From Angiostrongylus vasorum (lineage: Eukaryota > Nematoda > Chromadorea > Rhabditida > Metastrongylidae): a stretch of 64,000 bases of DNA. The DNA lies in contig JADANN010000174.1 in the NCBI GenBank assembly GCA_018806985.1, positions 3,252,501-3,316,500 of the forward strand. Reading direction: 5' to 3'. The position numbers and the translations under genes are program-made. Below, piece by piece: positions 43,101 through 58,100 of this stretch (the stretch's first letter is position 1; each line of letters opens with the position of its first letter). The notes under the pieces were generated by a model. It was given only the letters and a program-made list of their open reading frames with translations. It was not told the DNA's origin and ran no database searches.

Positions 43101-46100
43101 CGATCGAGTGGACTATCGACTCGGATCACCGGCTCTGGTGAAGAGGAAGACGTCGAAACGTTAGCCGAATAAACCTTATTATCAACCCCTGTGCAAGCTC
43201 AACAATTTAAAAACACGTTAATCAACATGTATTTCTTCAGCGATATCAAGAAGGCGAAAATGCTAAAATACTACCGAATAAAGTCTTTTTTCCAACATCG
43301 TTTTGGCTTACCAATGGAAAAAATACATATCTGAAGAATATTTTGGATGGACTAACTTAGCCCTGACAAAAAACCACACCTAATATTAAGATGGCCTGAT
43401 AGCTTAAAAAATCAGGCAGAAGCTGGTAAGGAAGTGCAGAACAAAAGCGGTTAATTTTGAAAACCTCCACAGTACAATAATTATGTCAAAATGAACCTAA
43501 GACAGAAACTGATAACCCTGTGGGTGAGCAGGTGATGGGCGTGGGTGAATCATGTCATTTTTTTAGCTCTCCTCATGGGGCAAGATCTATTCTTATCCAT
43601 GTCTTCCTATCGATATCATTTATATCCATCATTCACAACTGCCCGGCTCGATGGAGCAACATAACAGTGGGTCAGCCAATTATTTCTTATGGTTCACTCG
43701 CCATTCTCAACGTTGCGAAGAACCAGAAATTCTAAGAGGTGGTGCCAACGCTAACATCAGTTCAGAAAACAAACTGAGAGGTTACAATATGCTAGTCCAT
43801 CAAAGAGCATCAGTCTGTGGATATTGACTGCCGTGGTCGTCGGTGTAGGTCGGGTCTCAAAGAATGCTCTTATTAGATCGCTATCAAAGAGGAATGGAGC
43901 TACCATATGTCAATAGTCGGCTTATGACTCTATGGAACTTCATGATTTCAAAGAAAAGAAAAGAAAAGAAAGCATTTTCAGCAATGATACTCAAAATACT
44001 AGATGCGCTTGATCATACTATCGCCGAGAGAAACTCATCGAGACACTTCAACGCAAAATGATTTTGAACCTAAGGATACAGATTTTTGTGGGTCTGGAAG
44101 CTTCTGCTTTTGAACAACAATATTGCAACAGTAAAAAAATGGACGTATGACAATAGAAAAAGCATCTCTTCACAAATCTATAAGTACTCACATTCCGGAA
44201 TACGCGAAGAAAATTTAGCCGAGAATATGAAATACTTATAAATAAAACCACCGTGGTGCTGAGATATTTGTCAAACTCCGAATCGCTGGTGACGGTGAGG
44301 ACCGAACACGCTATTATCCTTTCCGGGGCCTAACGCGTTCACTACCATACTATGCGGGTTTCGTTTCGCCTGTCTCTCAGCCGTGTTACTGACCTATAGG
44401 CGCTATCAGCAATCACTATGCTTATAAATAGTTTGCACTATCGACCTATGGGAAAATGAATTTCTGAATTGCAGTTTCGGCTGTAAATCTTTCAAATTCG
44501 TAATAAAAAATAGAAACCAAGTTCATATTATTTTTTACAATTTTTAATTCAAGTTGGTAGCAAACATCGATGACACACCGAGATAAAACACTGTGTTCCA
44601 CCGTTTCTTACGAAATTCTGATTGGTCAGCCGCCGCTTCCGTTTTCGAAGTAGGGAACTTGACGACAAAAAAAATGAAGAAAGATGTTTTATAAACTCGA
44701 ATAAATTTTGGTCTTAAAATCTAAAAAAAAACTATTTAAATCTTCGAAAACAAAATTCCATTTTTTTAAGGAGACAGGCGAAACAGAAGGAACCGCACGC
44801 TGTGGTGGTGAACGCGTTAGCCCCCTGGAAAGGCTAATAGCACGTTCGTTCCCCACCGCAGACACCTGCGGAGTTTTGCAAATATCTCAGCATCACAGTG
44901 GTTTTGTTTCACATCACACCCTGGCGTAAAAAATAATAATAGGAGATAGAAAGGAAGTAAAAAATTTTGGTCTTTATTTCAATTAGTGAACTGAGATGTG
45001 TTTGTTGAACGACCTAATACCTCTTGGTCGCATATGTTTTGAAATCAATGCATCTCGTCAGCTGTGTTAAGGCATATTTGCTATGGGTGCGCGCTACCTC
45101 GAAAACATGTGAGTAACGAACGAAGAGATATTTTGGTATATTCCACTCTTAACATTAAACGAGTTCAATGTCTATTAAAATCAGATCTACAAATCTTGGA
45201 GTCGTCTTCTGCTAAGAAATTTCATGCGATAAACGAAGACGTGAGAAAAAAAAGAAATAGTGAGTAGGTAGAGAAAAATTAAACATAATAGAGTTGTGAG
45301 CCATGGAAGTGCAGTTATGAAGTGCACCTTCTTCAGTAAACAAAAAAACCGAAAACAGATTATGAATGGGGGAAAAAGAACGAACCCTCACCTAACGTCA
45401 ACGCTCCCTTATTGATTTTGACGTTCCTTTCTAAATGAGCTGGCAAACAGACGACATCGTAGGCCCAGGATCCCCGCAGTGACACCGGCGATCTGGCGGG
45501 CGACAGCGAGCGCGTCGAACATGGGGACCACGACATCATGGATGCGTCCGACTGCAACCGAGTCCTCATTTTCATTCCGTCAAATGGAGATTGATTAAAA
45601 TGAATATTTATTACTAGAAATGGATGAACCTTACATTTGAAAGAGCCAAGGAAATGTCAGAGCTACAGAGCGAAAACATGGACAGAAAAAAAAGACAACG
45701 CAGATATTGGGTGTATCAACAAAAGACCCTGGATTGCAGATCTAAAGCAGAAACTGACCCAATCAAAACCGGCCCAAAATGTAGTATTTCAAACAAAAGA
45801 ACTGTAGAGCTCAAGCTTAATATGAACGACATTCTCCAATTCTCTGATTACAGCGAGATACAGAAAAGGATAGAAAAGGACAAAACGAAGCAAGAAAACA
45901 GACATACACCGTTCAAGCTCTGACCACTCCTGGTGTAGGATGGACTTCTCGAAGGATAGTAGCTCTGAAAAGAAAGTAAGGAGTGGTGCATTGGAGTGAA
46001 GTATCAAATTCGGTGAGCACATTTCATCACGAACACATAACAGAATCGATTCTAAACCTTAATGAAGGAAGCAAAAGCATGCAGCACCTCTACTCTTCAG

Positions 46101-49100
46101 ATGATTGAATACAGTATAAAAAAAATTAACAGTTGCAGCGATAAGACAAGATGCATGGTGGTGAAAAATAGAACTTGGACAACCTCCATACATTATAATC
46201 CCTCCTCAGGTGAAGAATTCCAAGCCGCTTAGCCACCACGCTCTATGATGCATTCCAGTCTTCTCACCTTATAATAAAGGGTTGCCACCACGTATGGATG
46301 TGGATCCAAAGGATGGATTTCTTGTCACAATTATATGGAATTAATTCATATCTTTCTTATTTAAGCAAATATGTTTACGGGTTATGCGTATTGACCTTTG
46401 TGAAATTGTCAGCTCCGACAAAAGCTCGTCTCAGAGAAATAATCCCCATGTCTACTCTAAAAGAGTGCATATTTAAGCCTAATAATCCTACGACACCAGT
46501 GAGCAGCGTGTCGCCAAAGACACTACATAAAGTGCACCATACGAAAAGGGTAACGCTCCTTGTGCTCCCCCGATCGAGCTGAGCCCACTTAATAGCTTTG
46601 GCTTTCAACGTAGTTGATCACAGATCTCACCCATGTTCACGCCAGCGAGTCACTTGATGATTAAAGGAGTTACAGGTGATTTAGGCGATAGTAAGCAATA
46701 TCCAAAATTAGCACTATTAAGCTAACTTACTTCCGTGCATTAACAGAAAACTTTAAGTGATCACTATCTGAGCTATCACACATGAAAACTAAAAAGTGAA
46801 TTCCGATCGTTCGAATATCTTCGATGACGGCACAAATAGCACAAACAGACAAATACGAATCTGATATAATTTGCCATCGGGACTAAGATTTAACGTTGGT
46901 GACGGAATTATGGCATTTAGAGAAGTTAATCGACTGGTTCAAATTTCACGTACAAAGCAAAACACGTACAAATAATAGAAAAACGGATGTTCATTTCTAC
47001 CTGCGGGTGCAGTCGACGATACTGCTCAATGCCCACCCACACCGTTTCCTCACTTGAGTTGATTTGCGAAACCTAAATCGGGCACGGACTCGTTTACGCA
47101 AAAAAAGAACGGTGGAAAAAGCTGCTATGTAATCGAAAAAATAAGATAAGAGTTTTTTTTTAATATAAGTGGATGACTTGGGATAATAGAGCGCCCTAAA
47201 ATTTAGCACCGTGATTTGAAGATAATCAGTTAAAGTCTTTATATCACGAAATAACAACAACTCTGCGGAAGTGAGAAAACGAGATGATTACGATGAGACG
47301 TGTAAAGCACTATAGCAATGAGAAGACGATATTGAGAACTTAACATGCAAAAACACAACTATCCGCATAGCAGAATTCATTTAGGGTTACGGGATGGCGC
47401 TAAGGAATAAATAAATAATAACACTTGAGTTCAAAAGACATAAGAAATTTATTCCAACTCTAAAATGGTCGGCGATGAAATATGAAAGAATAAGATCTCT
47501 TCTTATCTTCAAGTGGTAAATACTCTCTAAAATCCATTTTAAACGAGAAACATGAAATCGGACTGCTTCGAGGTGGAAATGGATCGAATCACTGATGTGT
47601 TGACGATAAAGCTACGATCTGGCCGCCGCTCTAATTGAAACGCACGTTGTGCATATTGAGGAAGTTCTTTCAGCGGATTTTCCAAACAAATGTCCCATGA
47701 AAAAAGCCAAACTCGAGGGTTATGTACAGTAGTGTTTGGATGAACGAGAGCAACCGATATGGGTATTCAATTCGACACTATAAATAAGAGAACATAGAAT
47801 AGGAGGTCAGCATAGGATGAATCCTAATGAACCACAAACAAGAACGCCTATCAGAGTTGTACGAAAGAGAACTCGGCAAAATCTTACAAACGCTATGCGT
47901 GTCCAGTATTGCATCTGTTAGCCTTTTCTTCTTGATAAAAACACCTAAAGGATAGGACGGTTCCGAAAACGTTGTCCTTCATAGAAACTACGTCAGCTCC
48001 TAACAGGTTTCTGGATAGCTCTTAGCAACAACAAAAAAAAGTGACTTCAACGTAGGCGTCTTTTGTTTCCAGGAAGAAGAATGGAAGAAAAAACAACAGA
48101 AATAAGGGCGGTTTGCAGGGAAATGACATTCAAAAAGTAAAAACTACATGCGACTGCTATGTAAATATCAAGGTCGAAATCAAAATAGAACGAAAAGTAG
48201 TTGGACCAAGTTATTTTCTAACAACAATGCAAAATTACAACTGGGATCATCAAGGGGCTTTGTTCATGCGAGAAAGGAAGTGGTTGTTTTCTATGGGGTT
48301 TCATTTCGACATTTTTCCATAAAAAGAAAACCCATCGCAGGTGTGGCAAATCGGATGATGTCAAGTTCAATAAATGGTGACGATGTGACGGAACTGAGAG
48401 CGAAATAAAAATCGATTCGAAGAGAAAAACCCGTCAGAACAACTCGTCAAAGTGTGGCGAGGGTCCGTTGACGTCGGTTACTAAGCATTTCAGCTGGCAG
48501 TCGCACACGGGAAATGACGGTGAGAGCGACGATGGATGTGTAAACAACAACAACAGCAGAAAAATAACAGAAAATAAATAAAGACAGCACAATGAACAAT
48601 AATTAACGATGACAGAACAAAAGTATTAAAATAATGGTGAAAGCCAGGAAGGGGAACTCTGATCCGGATTTTTCTCATCCGTTAGTTGATAAAAGAATAA
48701 AAAAGATAAAGCTCTCGGCGTTGACCTGTCCCATGATGGATGTGCCATGCATTCGACTTCATTAGGCATTGTTTGGAGGTGACTGAATGCATATCTGGCC
48801 TTTACAGTGTCTCGCGGTGGCCTAGCGATGTAACGGGCCAGTGCTGCTATCCTCCCATCCTCCCAGACAAGTCTTGGTACCAACTTGCCGACCCTGGAAA
48901 GATGCAGGGCTTGGCGGGCCTGGGGGCACGGGATAGATGTCATGTGTAGCTACCTGATCGCCTCCAACCACTGCGCTACACGAGCACCGTTAATTGATAT
49001 TAAAGCCTTTCTTTGCACTTTCATTTTTACATCACCGCAACAGAACTGTTTTAGTAGATTTCCTAGGAATGTACTACATTATGCTAATGAACTAATTTAA

Positions 49101-52100
49101 TGCAACTGAAGGACGGATAATGAAGAAAAAGTAGACAGTGAAGAAAAACACAAAGAAAAATAGAGAATGAGAAAAACCCGAAAGAGATCTATAACTAACC
49201 AACAATCAGCAGTTAATTAGTTAAGATCTTACTTAATGAAAAAATAAATAAAGTGGCGAAAAATAAGCGAGAAATTCTCGCCAGGCAGCTAAAATACGAA
49301 GCGACGTTAGGTAAAGATGAAAAGGCAGGAAGTTCTTAAAGGAAAATGCAAGAACAAAGCGCATAGCGGCAGCTGTTACCTGATGCCTGCGGCCTCGTGG
49401 ACTGCTGCCTCGGGCGAGGAGCCGTTCGCTGCGAGTGAAGATTGGCGAGTGCGACGAGCTGTGACACTGAAGACGAACTCTTAGCCGAAATCTCGCCATA
49501 ACACCATAAAGATATTCGTAACAAGAAATAAATTGGCAGTACAAATAAATACTATAGTTCTGCACAAGTGTTTTGAAAATTATCAAGGAATATTTACGTC
49601 TCAGAAGAGATACGTTGCATTCTGTTATGAAGAAAAAATCTTCTGCTGACCGCCAGGATGGCGATTACAACGAGAAAAACGTGTACTTTCGGAATCACCG
49701 CACGGAATTGAAGAGAAGGCAGATGTGGCAATTACGATGAGAATCAATGAAAAGTGAATGTTGTAAAGGCAAGAGAGTAAATGGAAGTTGGCCGAAGCGG
49801 CGGCTGCATGGAGTGGAGCAGGCCCTCCTGGCCATCCGTCCTCATCGATTCGCATCGTTCGCTGTTCACCAAACACTCTACGAAACTATTTGCTCTAGAT
49901 ATTAATGATTGCGAAACATTTAAAGACTTTTACGATTCTTCAACGCTACTATTTACTGCTACAAACTGCCAATTATCCCCACAATTTCCACCCAGGAATT
50001 ATAGACTGCTTATAATCGTTGTAAGGTTTTCATAAGGACATAGCGCTCTCTAGATATCGGAGTACTGTTCATCTCCGAAGGAGGGATAAAACGGTAAATC
50101 TGAGACTTTTAGAATAACGCAAACTTAGCAAATCTTCTTTGGTTAAGTAAGGAATTATGACTTCAGAGTACGGATTGATGAGTTTTAAAGAATGATAACC
50201 CGAGAGATTTTCCTATCTTTGACATGATAAAGAAAAAAATATCCCTCCAGAAAAACAAAAGAAAGAAGAGAATCAAGCACATTTGCATTTATGAATAGAA
50301 GTCAGACCCCATGATCGTGGACATAAATAAAAGCAAACGATGAATACCAGGAGAGAAAACGCTTATAGGGAGAAAAAAGTAACTTGCTTGATCTATGGGT
50401 ATCGGTTTGGCCACTCCAATTCGAATTTTTCCCATCGGAGCCGCCTTGAGCACCGCAACTGCTCGTTCCAAGCTGAATACTAGCAATTAGACTCATCTAG
50501 TTCTTCGATGAAAACAACGATATTTTTCTTTAGGATCATTGGCCAGGATATTATTCACTAGACAGCAACAGAAATCTCCCGAAATTAATACGTTTCTCCT
50601 CGAAATACAACTGGATTCAACTTCCGGTTTGAGTAAAAATAAAGAGCATTATGGACAGACGGCTATGATATAGTAGCGTAATAATGGTGAAATGTCTGGC
50701 TCTAGCAGTAAGCGTGCCATGAAGCTCAATTTCATTTCTGTAAGCCTAACAAAATGTACGAGTTGTAGCAGACATAAAAATGATAAACGATACAGCTCTC
50801 GGTTTTATCAATCCCCTGAAGGATACGCCATGCATTCACCTTCACTAAACATCGTTCAAGGTTATTGAATGCATATCTCGCCCATACTCGCGGTGGCCTA
50901 CAGATGTATCGAGTCAGTGCTGCTGTCCTCCCTAGACAACTCTGGTACCAAATTGTCTACCCCGAAAGGATGGAGGGGCTTGGTGGCCCTGGGGCGTGGG
51001 ATCGAACCCATGTGTATTGCAAGGCGCCTCTAACCACTGCTCTAAAGCGCTCCGTAAATACTTATAATCGTTAATCAGATACAAATTCTACAAAAAACAT
51101 GTTTAGTAGCTTAAGAATAATGTTCACAAGACGATAATATTTTCCCGGCACACTAAAAACAAGCGATTTCAACATGTATCAAGCTTTCAAGAACAAAAAA
51201 CTAATTTTTTTTCAGTAACAAAACCGCAATGGTTTATTATTGCCTTAGCTAAAAACTACAGTGCTTGAATATCCTTCCTTGATGATGAAATTTAGTAGCT
51301 TCAAAACTTTTCTCATTTGCTAGGTATTTCACCATCAGGAGATAATTTCTTCATTGGAGCCCTGAGATGGTCATGTCGAGTCCTTGCTACCTCATTGTAA
51401 TAACCGGCTACCCAATTCTGGGAAATGAAAGGAGGTTTGGCAAAGACTAAGAGTTTTACACTAATCCAGGTGTGCAAATGAAGCTCATGAAGTATGAATG
51501 ACGTTAACAAAGGAGTGAAAGCGATCCAAACCCAAAAAATCCATTATTCATTACTTTCTCTAACACTTTCGCAACGACGACTAATTTAGCTTCTCTGTTG
51601 CAATAAACGGGGCTTAATTTTTTCGCTGCCCTCACCGTGAAACCTGTGGAGCTCATGACGGCCATTCTGGCAATTTCAAGATGACTTCCATAGAAGTCAC
51701 TCTTCATGAAAGTGTTAAATGTTGGCTCACTCCATATCGGCTATCATCTACAGGATGAATTGTTATAGTGAAACAAAAATTTACTTCCTAGGCTTTCTTC
51801 AGTATGGCGATTTGCTTATGGACGCTCTTCCGGATAAAACAACGAATTCCTTCTAAGCCCAGGTGATATCACCAATGTATAAATCCCGCTGCATATCGTA
51901 GGACATTGACGTAGCAAGCCGTCCAGAACATATGGGACATTTTAGAAAAATGAAGGTAAAAATAGAAATCAGCAGTACCTGCTATTACTGAGGTCATGTT
52001 GATTGACAAATAGCAATCGATCACCAGGCACAATTCTTCCGTCCGCTTGCGCAACACCACCTGGTACCAGTGACTGTACTACGATTACTGACTCACCCGG

Positions 52101-55100
52101 ATGAGCTGGATCCTGGAACTTACATTGTCAAACTTTGTTCTCCTGTTACACACTGCTGCCTGAGAAGTCGATAGTACATTCATATCAAGAAATTCAGCTA
52201 TTTGGAAAAGTACTTTCTCACCTGATAGTCAACAATAGAAAACCCTAATCCACGTTCGTCTTTCATTAGGCAAACTACTAGAGGAACGCAATTCCATATA
52301 GCGAGTCCAGTCAATGGCTCTAACGAACGGGTCCTCAAGCGACGTGAGACTTGATGAAGTAGAGCCTCGGTTTCGTTGGTCAAATCCGGAATATTCACTT
52401 CGGATTTTGCCTGGAAATATTACGTATCGTGATAGAGGTTAGGGGCGTAGGACGACATGGATAACCTTTACAGTTAAAAAAAAACTTTGCCTTGGCAACT
52501 ATTGAAGAGTTGAGATCCACCTACAGTCATTTCTTGAGGATCTTCAATGCATCGTAGCACCAGTTTGTGTTTCTTTTAACTTGCCTTGACTATCTTCTCA
52601 TTTCCGGAGGCAAGCAGTGAATACGATGCAGGAAGACTCCTCTCCGTCGTTGGCTGGAAAACATTGACGTGCTGGGATCGCCTGGCCACCACTAGAGTTA
52701 CTGGTGCTCCAGAATGAACGGCCCTAGTAAGCGCTTGCCGAACGGTCACGTGCGACTCGCCATACAGAACTGAGTGGTTCACCTGAAGCAGTTCATCACC
52801 AGCTTGCAGCATTCCTGAAGCAGCGGCTGGCCCATTCTGCCGGATTGATTCGATGTAGTGGTGTGGACAAAGCTGATGACCTTTCACAATGTCCACCGTG
52901 CCTTCAAGAGATATTCCAAGGCCTCCATCGCCAGTTCGATTAGAATCCGGTCGAATGATGGTAGTGATAATGTCGACGTCATCAGAAAGTTTCCGCTTCC
53001 ACTGCGCTACCAGTCCAGGATTCGAAGATTGAACATCGATCACCTGCGTCTCCGTTTCCTGTTCTTGCAGCATCTTGAGACACTGCGTCTGGACGCTGTC
53101 GGGAGGGAAGCGGATGAGTCGGAGCTCGACTTGCTCGCCGCTGTTCACCAGAGTGCGCACCGAATCCGCATGAGACAGGTGTTCCAGGGAGACGCCATTC
53201 ACCTCGAGAATGAGGTCGTGAACGCGAATCAAACCGGAAAGCACAGCGGCTGACCTCGGCACGAGCGACTTGACGAAAATGCCGCCGATCTCTTCTTTCC
53301 TATGTACATATCCAGCTACAGTAATGCCTAATCCTAGTGCTGGATCCCTGAGCAGTTTGACGTCGATGGTTTGGTAGTCCGTACTTTCCCAATTCTCTCG
53401 CAGGAAGACAGCCAATGCCAATTCCTGAAGTGTTCGAAGTGAAATTTTTGATGTGATTGCGTGATCCTTAGACTGAGCAGTTCTCGTACTCTTCAAGCTA
53501 CCATTGGGCACTGGTTTTCGAAGTTTAGTGGATTCAGACCGATCAGTTGCTGAGGAAATTTGTTCCGTTATTGAAGCTGGCCGTGAATTCTTCGGTTCCG
53601 ACGGTCGTTTCTGAGTGCTGACCGGTATATGTGAATCCTGACTACTGCTCGGATGTGACGGAGAGTAGTCTTCTCCAGCGGTTCCAGTCGTTTCTAGAGC
53701 CTGCCGATCATGCGCAGTTGAAGAGGGGGATGAAGTTGCGTGACCGCCACTAGTCCTTGGATCAATCACTTCTGAAACAAATAACGAACTTCAAGTAAGT
53801 TGTGCAAGAAATTGTGATCATTCTTCAACATTACACTTTATTCTACATTCTCAAAATCTTGAAAAAGGATCAAAAACCAAGTTGTTCTTGGAAGATTCCT
53901 CACGGCTAGAAGTATATAGCTCTCTTTTAAGCTTTGTGGATGAGGGAGCAAAAGCACACGAGGCTACTGAGGAAATCAGGAGCATCGCCTCGCATAAAAA
54001 AGTTGCTTAACTCCTAATTTATTGAGCTCCACAAAACTCACCGTTCCTTCGTGTTATCACATTTCACTTAATCTATTAACCAAACTAAGCTACTGCCATG
54101 CGTTGATTACTTACAAACATTTCTCGACGCTCATATTCCGTTTCGATATGAATGTCGATACGATAAAGCAGGAGTCCAACAAGAGATTTTTTTGCTGCTT
54201 AAAATACTGAGGGAAGGTTGAGTTTTCTTTTCACAGGCACACTGTAGCGACGTAGTTCATGTTCAAAATAGTAGATTACCTCTGTGGGATAGATAGAGTC
54301 ACTTTCAGAACAGAGAATAGACATTTGAGGACAAAAAAGGCTCAGTAAAACTTTTTGCTGAATAAGAGGAGAGTGTTTTACAACCACAATGACGATGAGA
54401 TAATTGCAAATCTCCGGACCTCAGGTGTCCGCGATGGGGGAATGAACGCACTGTTTCCCTTTCTGAGGGCTAACCCGTTCACCACCATACCATGCGGAGT
54501 CCTTCGTCTCGCATGTCTCTCAGCTAGTACTATCGATCAGTGCCATCCGCAATCACCCGTCAACGGGATTGATCTGGGGAGCTCAAAGCGGCATTGAACC
54601 CAGTTGAGGTGAGGATGCACTTGAAATCACAATGGTAACTTTTTATTTGCTGCCTGCTACAATTTTTCACGGCAGGGTATGATGTGAATATTAGAAATGT
54701 AGAAAACGTTTTAGGTTGGAATACTCATAAATTACTAGATATGTAAGCCTTAGGAAGTTGCTCTAAGCGATTTTTACGCATGTATCCAAAACCCAAATGA
54801 TGTGAAGAATTGCTTCCGGTTCATTTTCTGCTTGCTGTCAAGCTATGCTTAACTCATTGGTAGATATTTAAGCTTTAAGAGTAGCAGGCAGAACAATTGT
54901 GGATCTGTTTTAAACTTCGATTAATCCAAATACAATCTTCACGTCCCACCACAGTGTTTTAAGTTTCCAGATGACATACCTTTAGATTCCTCTTGATTTG
55001 CCGAAGGGAATGCTGTGGATGGAGTGATCTCAGTCGACAACGACGAGTTGTTGATTCTCTGCAGGTGCTCTTCCAAAGAAGCAGCGCATAATGCCGTTCT

Positions 55101-58100
55101 CGTAGACATCGTCCAACACTCTAAAACGTCTAAATCATGAAAACAGATAGTTTAATGGGAGTAATAGAAAGTGTGGCTCGGAACGTCCAATAAAAGGATC
55201 TGACACAAGCCATCGCTTCTCTCTAGGTAGAAGAATGACAGCACTAGATAAAAGTAGTCCACTGGAACGAATGAAGAACAAGGTGAAGACGAGCTAGATT
55301 TCAGAGTTGACTAGAGTTCCAAAGACCCGATTCAAAGCGTCAAATGCAATAGCTTTTAGCTAGGTAACGGAAGGTTCATAGGAAACGATGAGTGTTTACA
55401 AAAGCTGCTTGCTATGCGATTGAAATCCAGGTTTTGAGCTTCTCATGTTGCGACTATGAAAGTGCTTGGCTGAGTGGATTGCGCACCATTTTAACCCCTT
55501 CCAGCCACTGCAAAACGCGAAATCCGTCGAAACGTTAGCAAATGTTGAACAAACATTATTTTAACAACTTTCTGACTGCTCATTAAGAAAACATGAAACT
55601 ACTGATCAATGCCGAGGCCAATAAAATGTCGGCCCGGGAAATTTTAATGGCTTTGTTTATTCAGAAACCGCGCTTTATGCGCGCTTTTGTCGTTCTACTT
55701 GAACAAATAATAGATGAACCTACACACTACGAGAACTGAATGAACAGCTTTAAAAAGGACCACAAACTACCGCCTTAGTAAAGTTTGGAAGAGGAGTCAA
55801 AGCTGTACTGAGGATAACAATCAGACCGCCCTGTTCTATATTGCAAAGACGCACCTACCAACAAGTCGACAAGATACGAAATTGTGTTGTAAAACAAAAA
55901 GGATAAAGGATAAATTTCTTGGCGTTGATCAAACCCTGAGGGATGTTCCATGCATTCGACTTCAAAGCGTCAAATGCAATAGCATCGTTGGAGGTAAGTG
56001 AATCCATATCTGGCCTTTACAATGATTCGCGGTGGCCTACCGATGTATCGAGCCAGTGCTGCTTTCCTCGCAGACAAGTCTGGTAACAATTTGCCGACCC
56101 CGGAGGGATGGAAGGCTTAGTGGGCCATGGGCGCAGGGATTGTGTTGCAAAATACATCATTTTTTATCTGTTTAGTTCGCAAACAAGCGTGGTATAAGTG
56201 AATCACAAAGAAGAGGAAGACTGAAAAGCGTGAAAAAAAACTGTTCCTGTTACATCTACCTTAAATAAGGAGTAAAGAGTAAAGCATAACAATTTAAAAG
56301 AAGAGCGCTGATAGTGAAAAAATTAACCACCAATGCAGCAAATGGAGATTGAAACCTGAAAACCTGAATTTAACAGCTCCCAGGATTGGCTTTCTATTAA
56401 CCTCGGTATTGGATTATAAATGTCCCGTTTTCTCTTTCGGCAATCGCAAGGTTGTTATACAGCACACGTTTATTTCCACACAAAACACTTACAACACAAC
56501 AGTAGCTGACTTTTTGGCAGTATCGCCTTCTTCAGAGCCTGGAAGGGTATATTGATACGTAATTTACAGGACCAAACGCTTCAACAACACAAACAGAAAG
56601 ATGAGAAACTGAATAGCACTCATAGGACCATTCTCGAAAAACGCACCACTTTTACGGGCCTTCCACTCAGGGCTCAGAAAGAACAGCTGCTTAGAGTCGC
56701 GTATGGTTGATGAGTGCTCCACCCCACATCAAAAGTCGATTCTACGATACGGGGCTAGATCATGTGTGATCTTTGGGCATTCTTCCTGCTATTCATTCTT
56801 GGATTCTTGGCGCTTATCCAAAAAGCCTCAAGGCCATTTGTCGAGCCAAGTCGCTCCATTACTCCTTTAGTTCTCTTCCCTATTTGTGCACACAGAGCTG
56901 GCTATTCGAAACATGTTTCTCACAAGCGCCTCTTTGTGTGTGAAGAGTAGGAGGAAAAGCAATGAACTAGGACGTTTTTTGCACTTAATGAATCTCGATG
57001 GTGAGAAAGGTGGAGCAAATGCATCGACCTCTCGTGAGTCTAGAATGATCTTCGTTTCTTTCCTTAGAAGGCGTAACTGTTTGTCTAATTTCACCAAGGC
57101 TACGCACTTAATGTGATTTTTACAAGGAAGAGGCCAGACCTTCATCTAAATGCGATTACTGTGGAGTTTTTTAGAGAACGGTAGAGATAAAATAGTGGCC
57201 CAAACAGAGAAGAAAATGTCGAAGGAAAGCTATGGAAGAGAGATCGCCTTTAGCAAGAGATGGTTGGAAAAGCGTCAGAATGCCGGTGGTCATCTGAAAA
57301 ACCTCGTGTTGATTTAAACAGAACGCGAAAAAGTAATATGGTGGTCTTCTTCGACAGCTATCAGCTCAACGAGTATTGTCGTGTCCTCAGCAATTAGCCA
57401 GTGCGCCACGTGAGAACTCGAAATAAATAATAAATGAACGCTTGATACTCGCTCTCATACTTGACATACAGCTTGAAGCTCCGGATTCCGAAGGCTATCA
57501 GGAGTACTCTCTCGGTGTACGAAATGACAAATTCTTTGAAAAAAATCTTCATATAGAGAATGGGATAAAAAAGAATGGAGAAGTTTCGATGATAATGAAT
57601 ATTAACATCAAGTCGCCTAAAGTCCTCCTTGGTAAAAAGTGTAGAATAGAAGAAAAGTGGAATTTAGCCTTCGTGATACCACGAATTAAAGCGACTGGAA
57701 TCCACGTTTAGTCGCCCTTCTGTAATTGAATGCACTGAGTCTTCGTGACCTTCCAACGGATTACCGCCTCATCGTGGCTGGGAGGTGTTCCTGGGTGCCG
57801 GGCTGTGATATACAGCGGGGTGATTCATCCCCCTGGTAGAGTCTCCCAGGCTGAGAAGGAGTCCAGCGTTTCCATCAGGAAGCCCTAGCTAAGAGTAAAC
57901 CAGTACCAAGAACCACCACCGTTCTCTTATCAAATTACTCGCATGGTGGCAAATCTCCCTCTGATCCACAAATGCTGCGATTGCCTGTGGTGGTGAGGAC
58001 CTGGAGCAGACTTTGGCCAGGCTGACCTCGGGATTCCAGGGAAACACAATGGCTTAACCAGCAAACCTGCGAAAAAATGGAGATTATGCTGGGGCCTGCA

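Noticed and set aside
47580..47760. Joining the orphan frame to mpz-1 exon 12
   Set aside because: No AG acceptor in the required phase lies upstream of the open stretch; the 53-nt exon at 47892-47944 fits instead.
52858..53253. 131-codon plus-strand ORF
   Set aside because: Antisense shadow of exon 5 of mpz-1, whose minus-strand reading has two clear PDZ domains.
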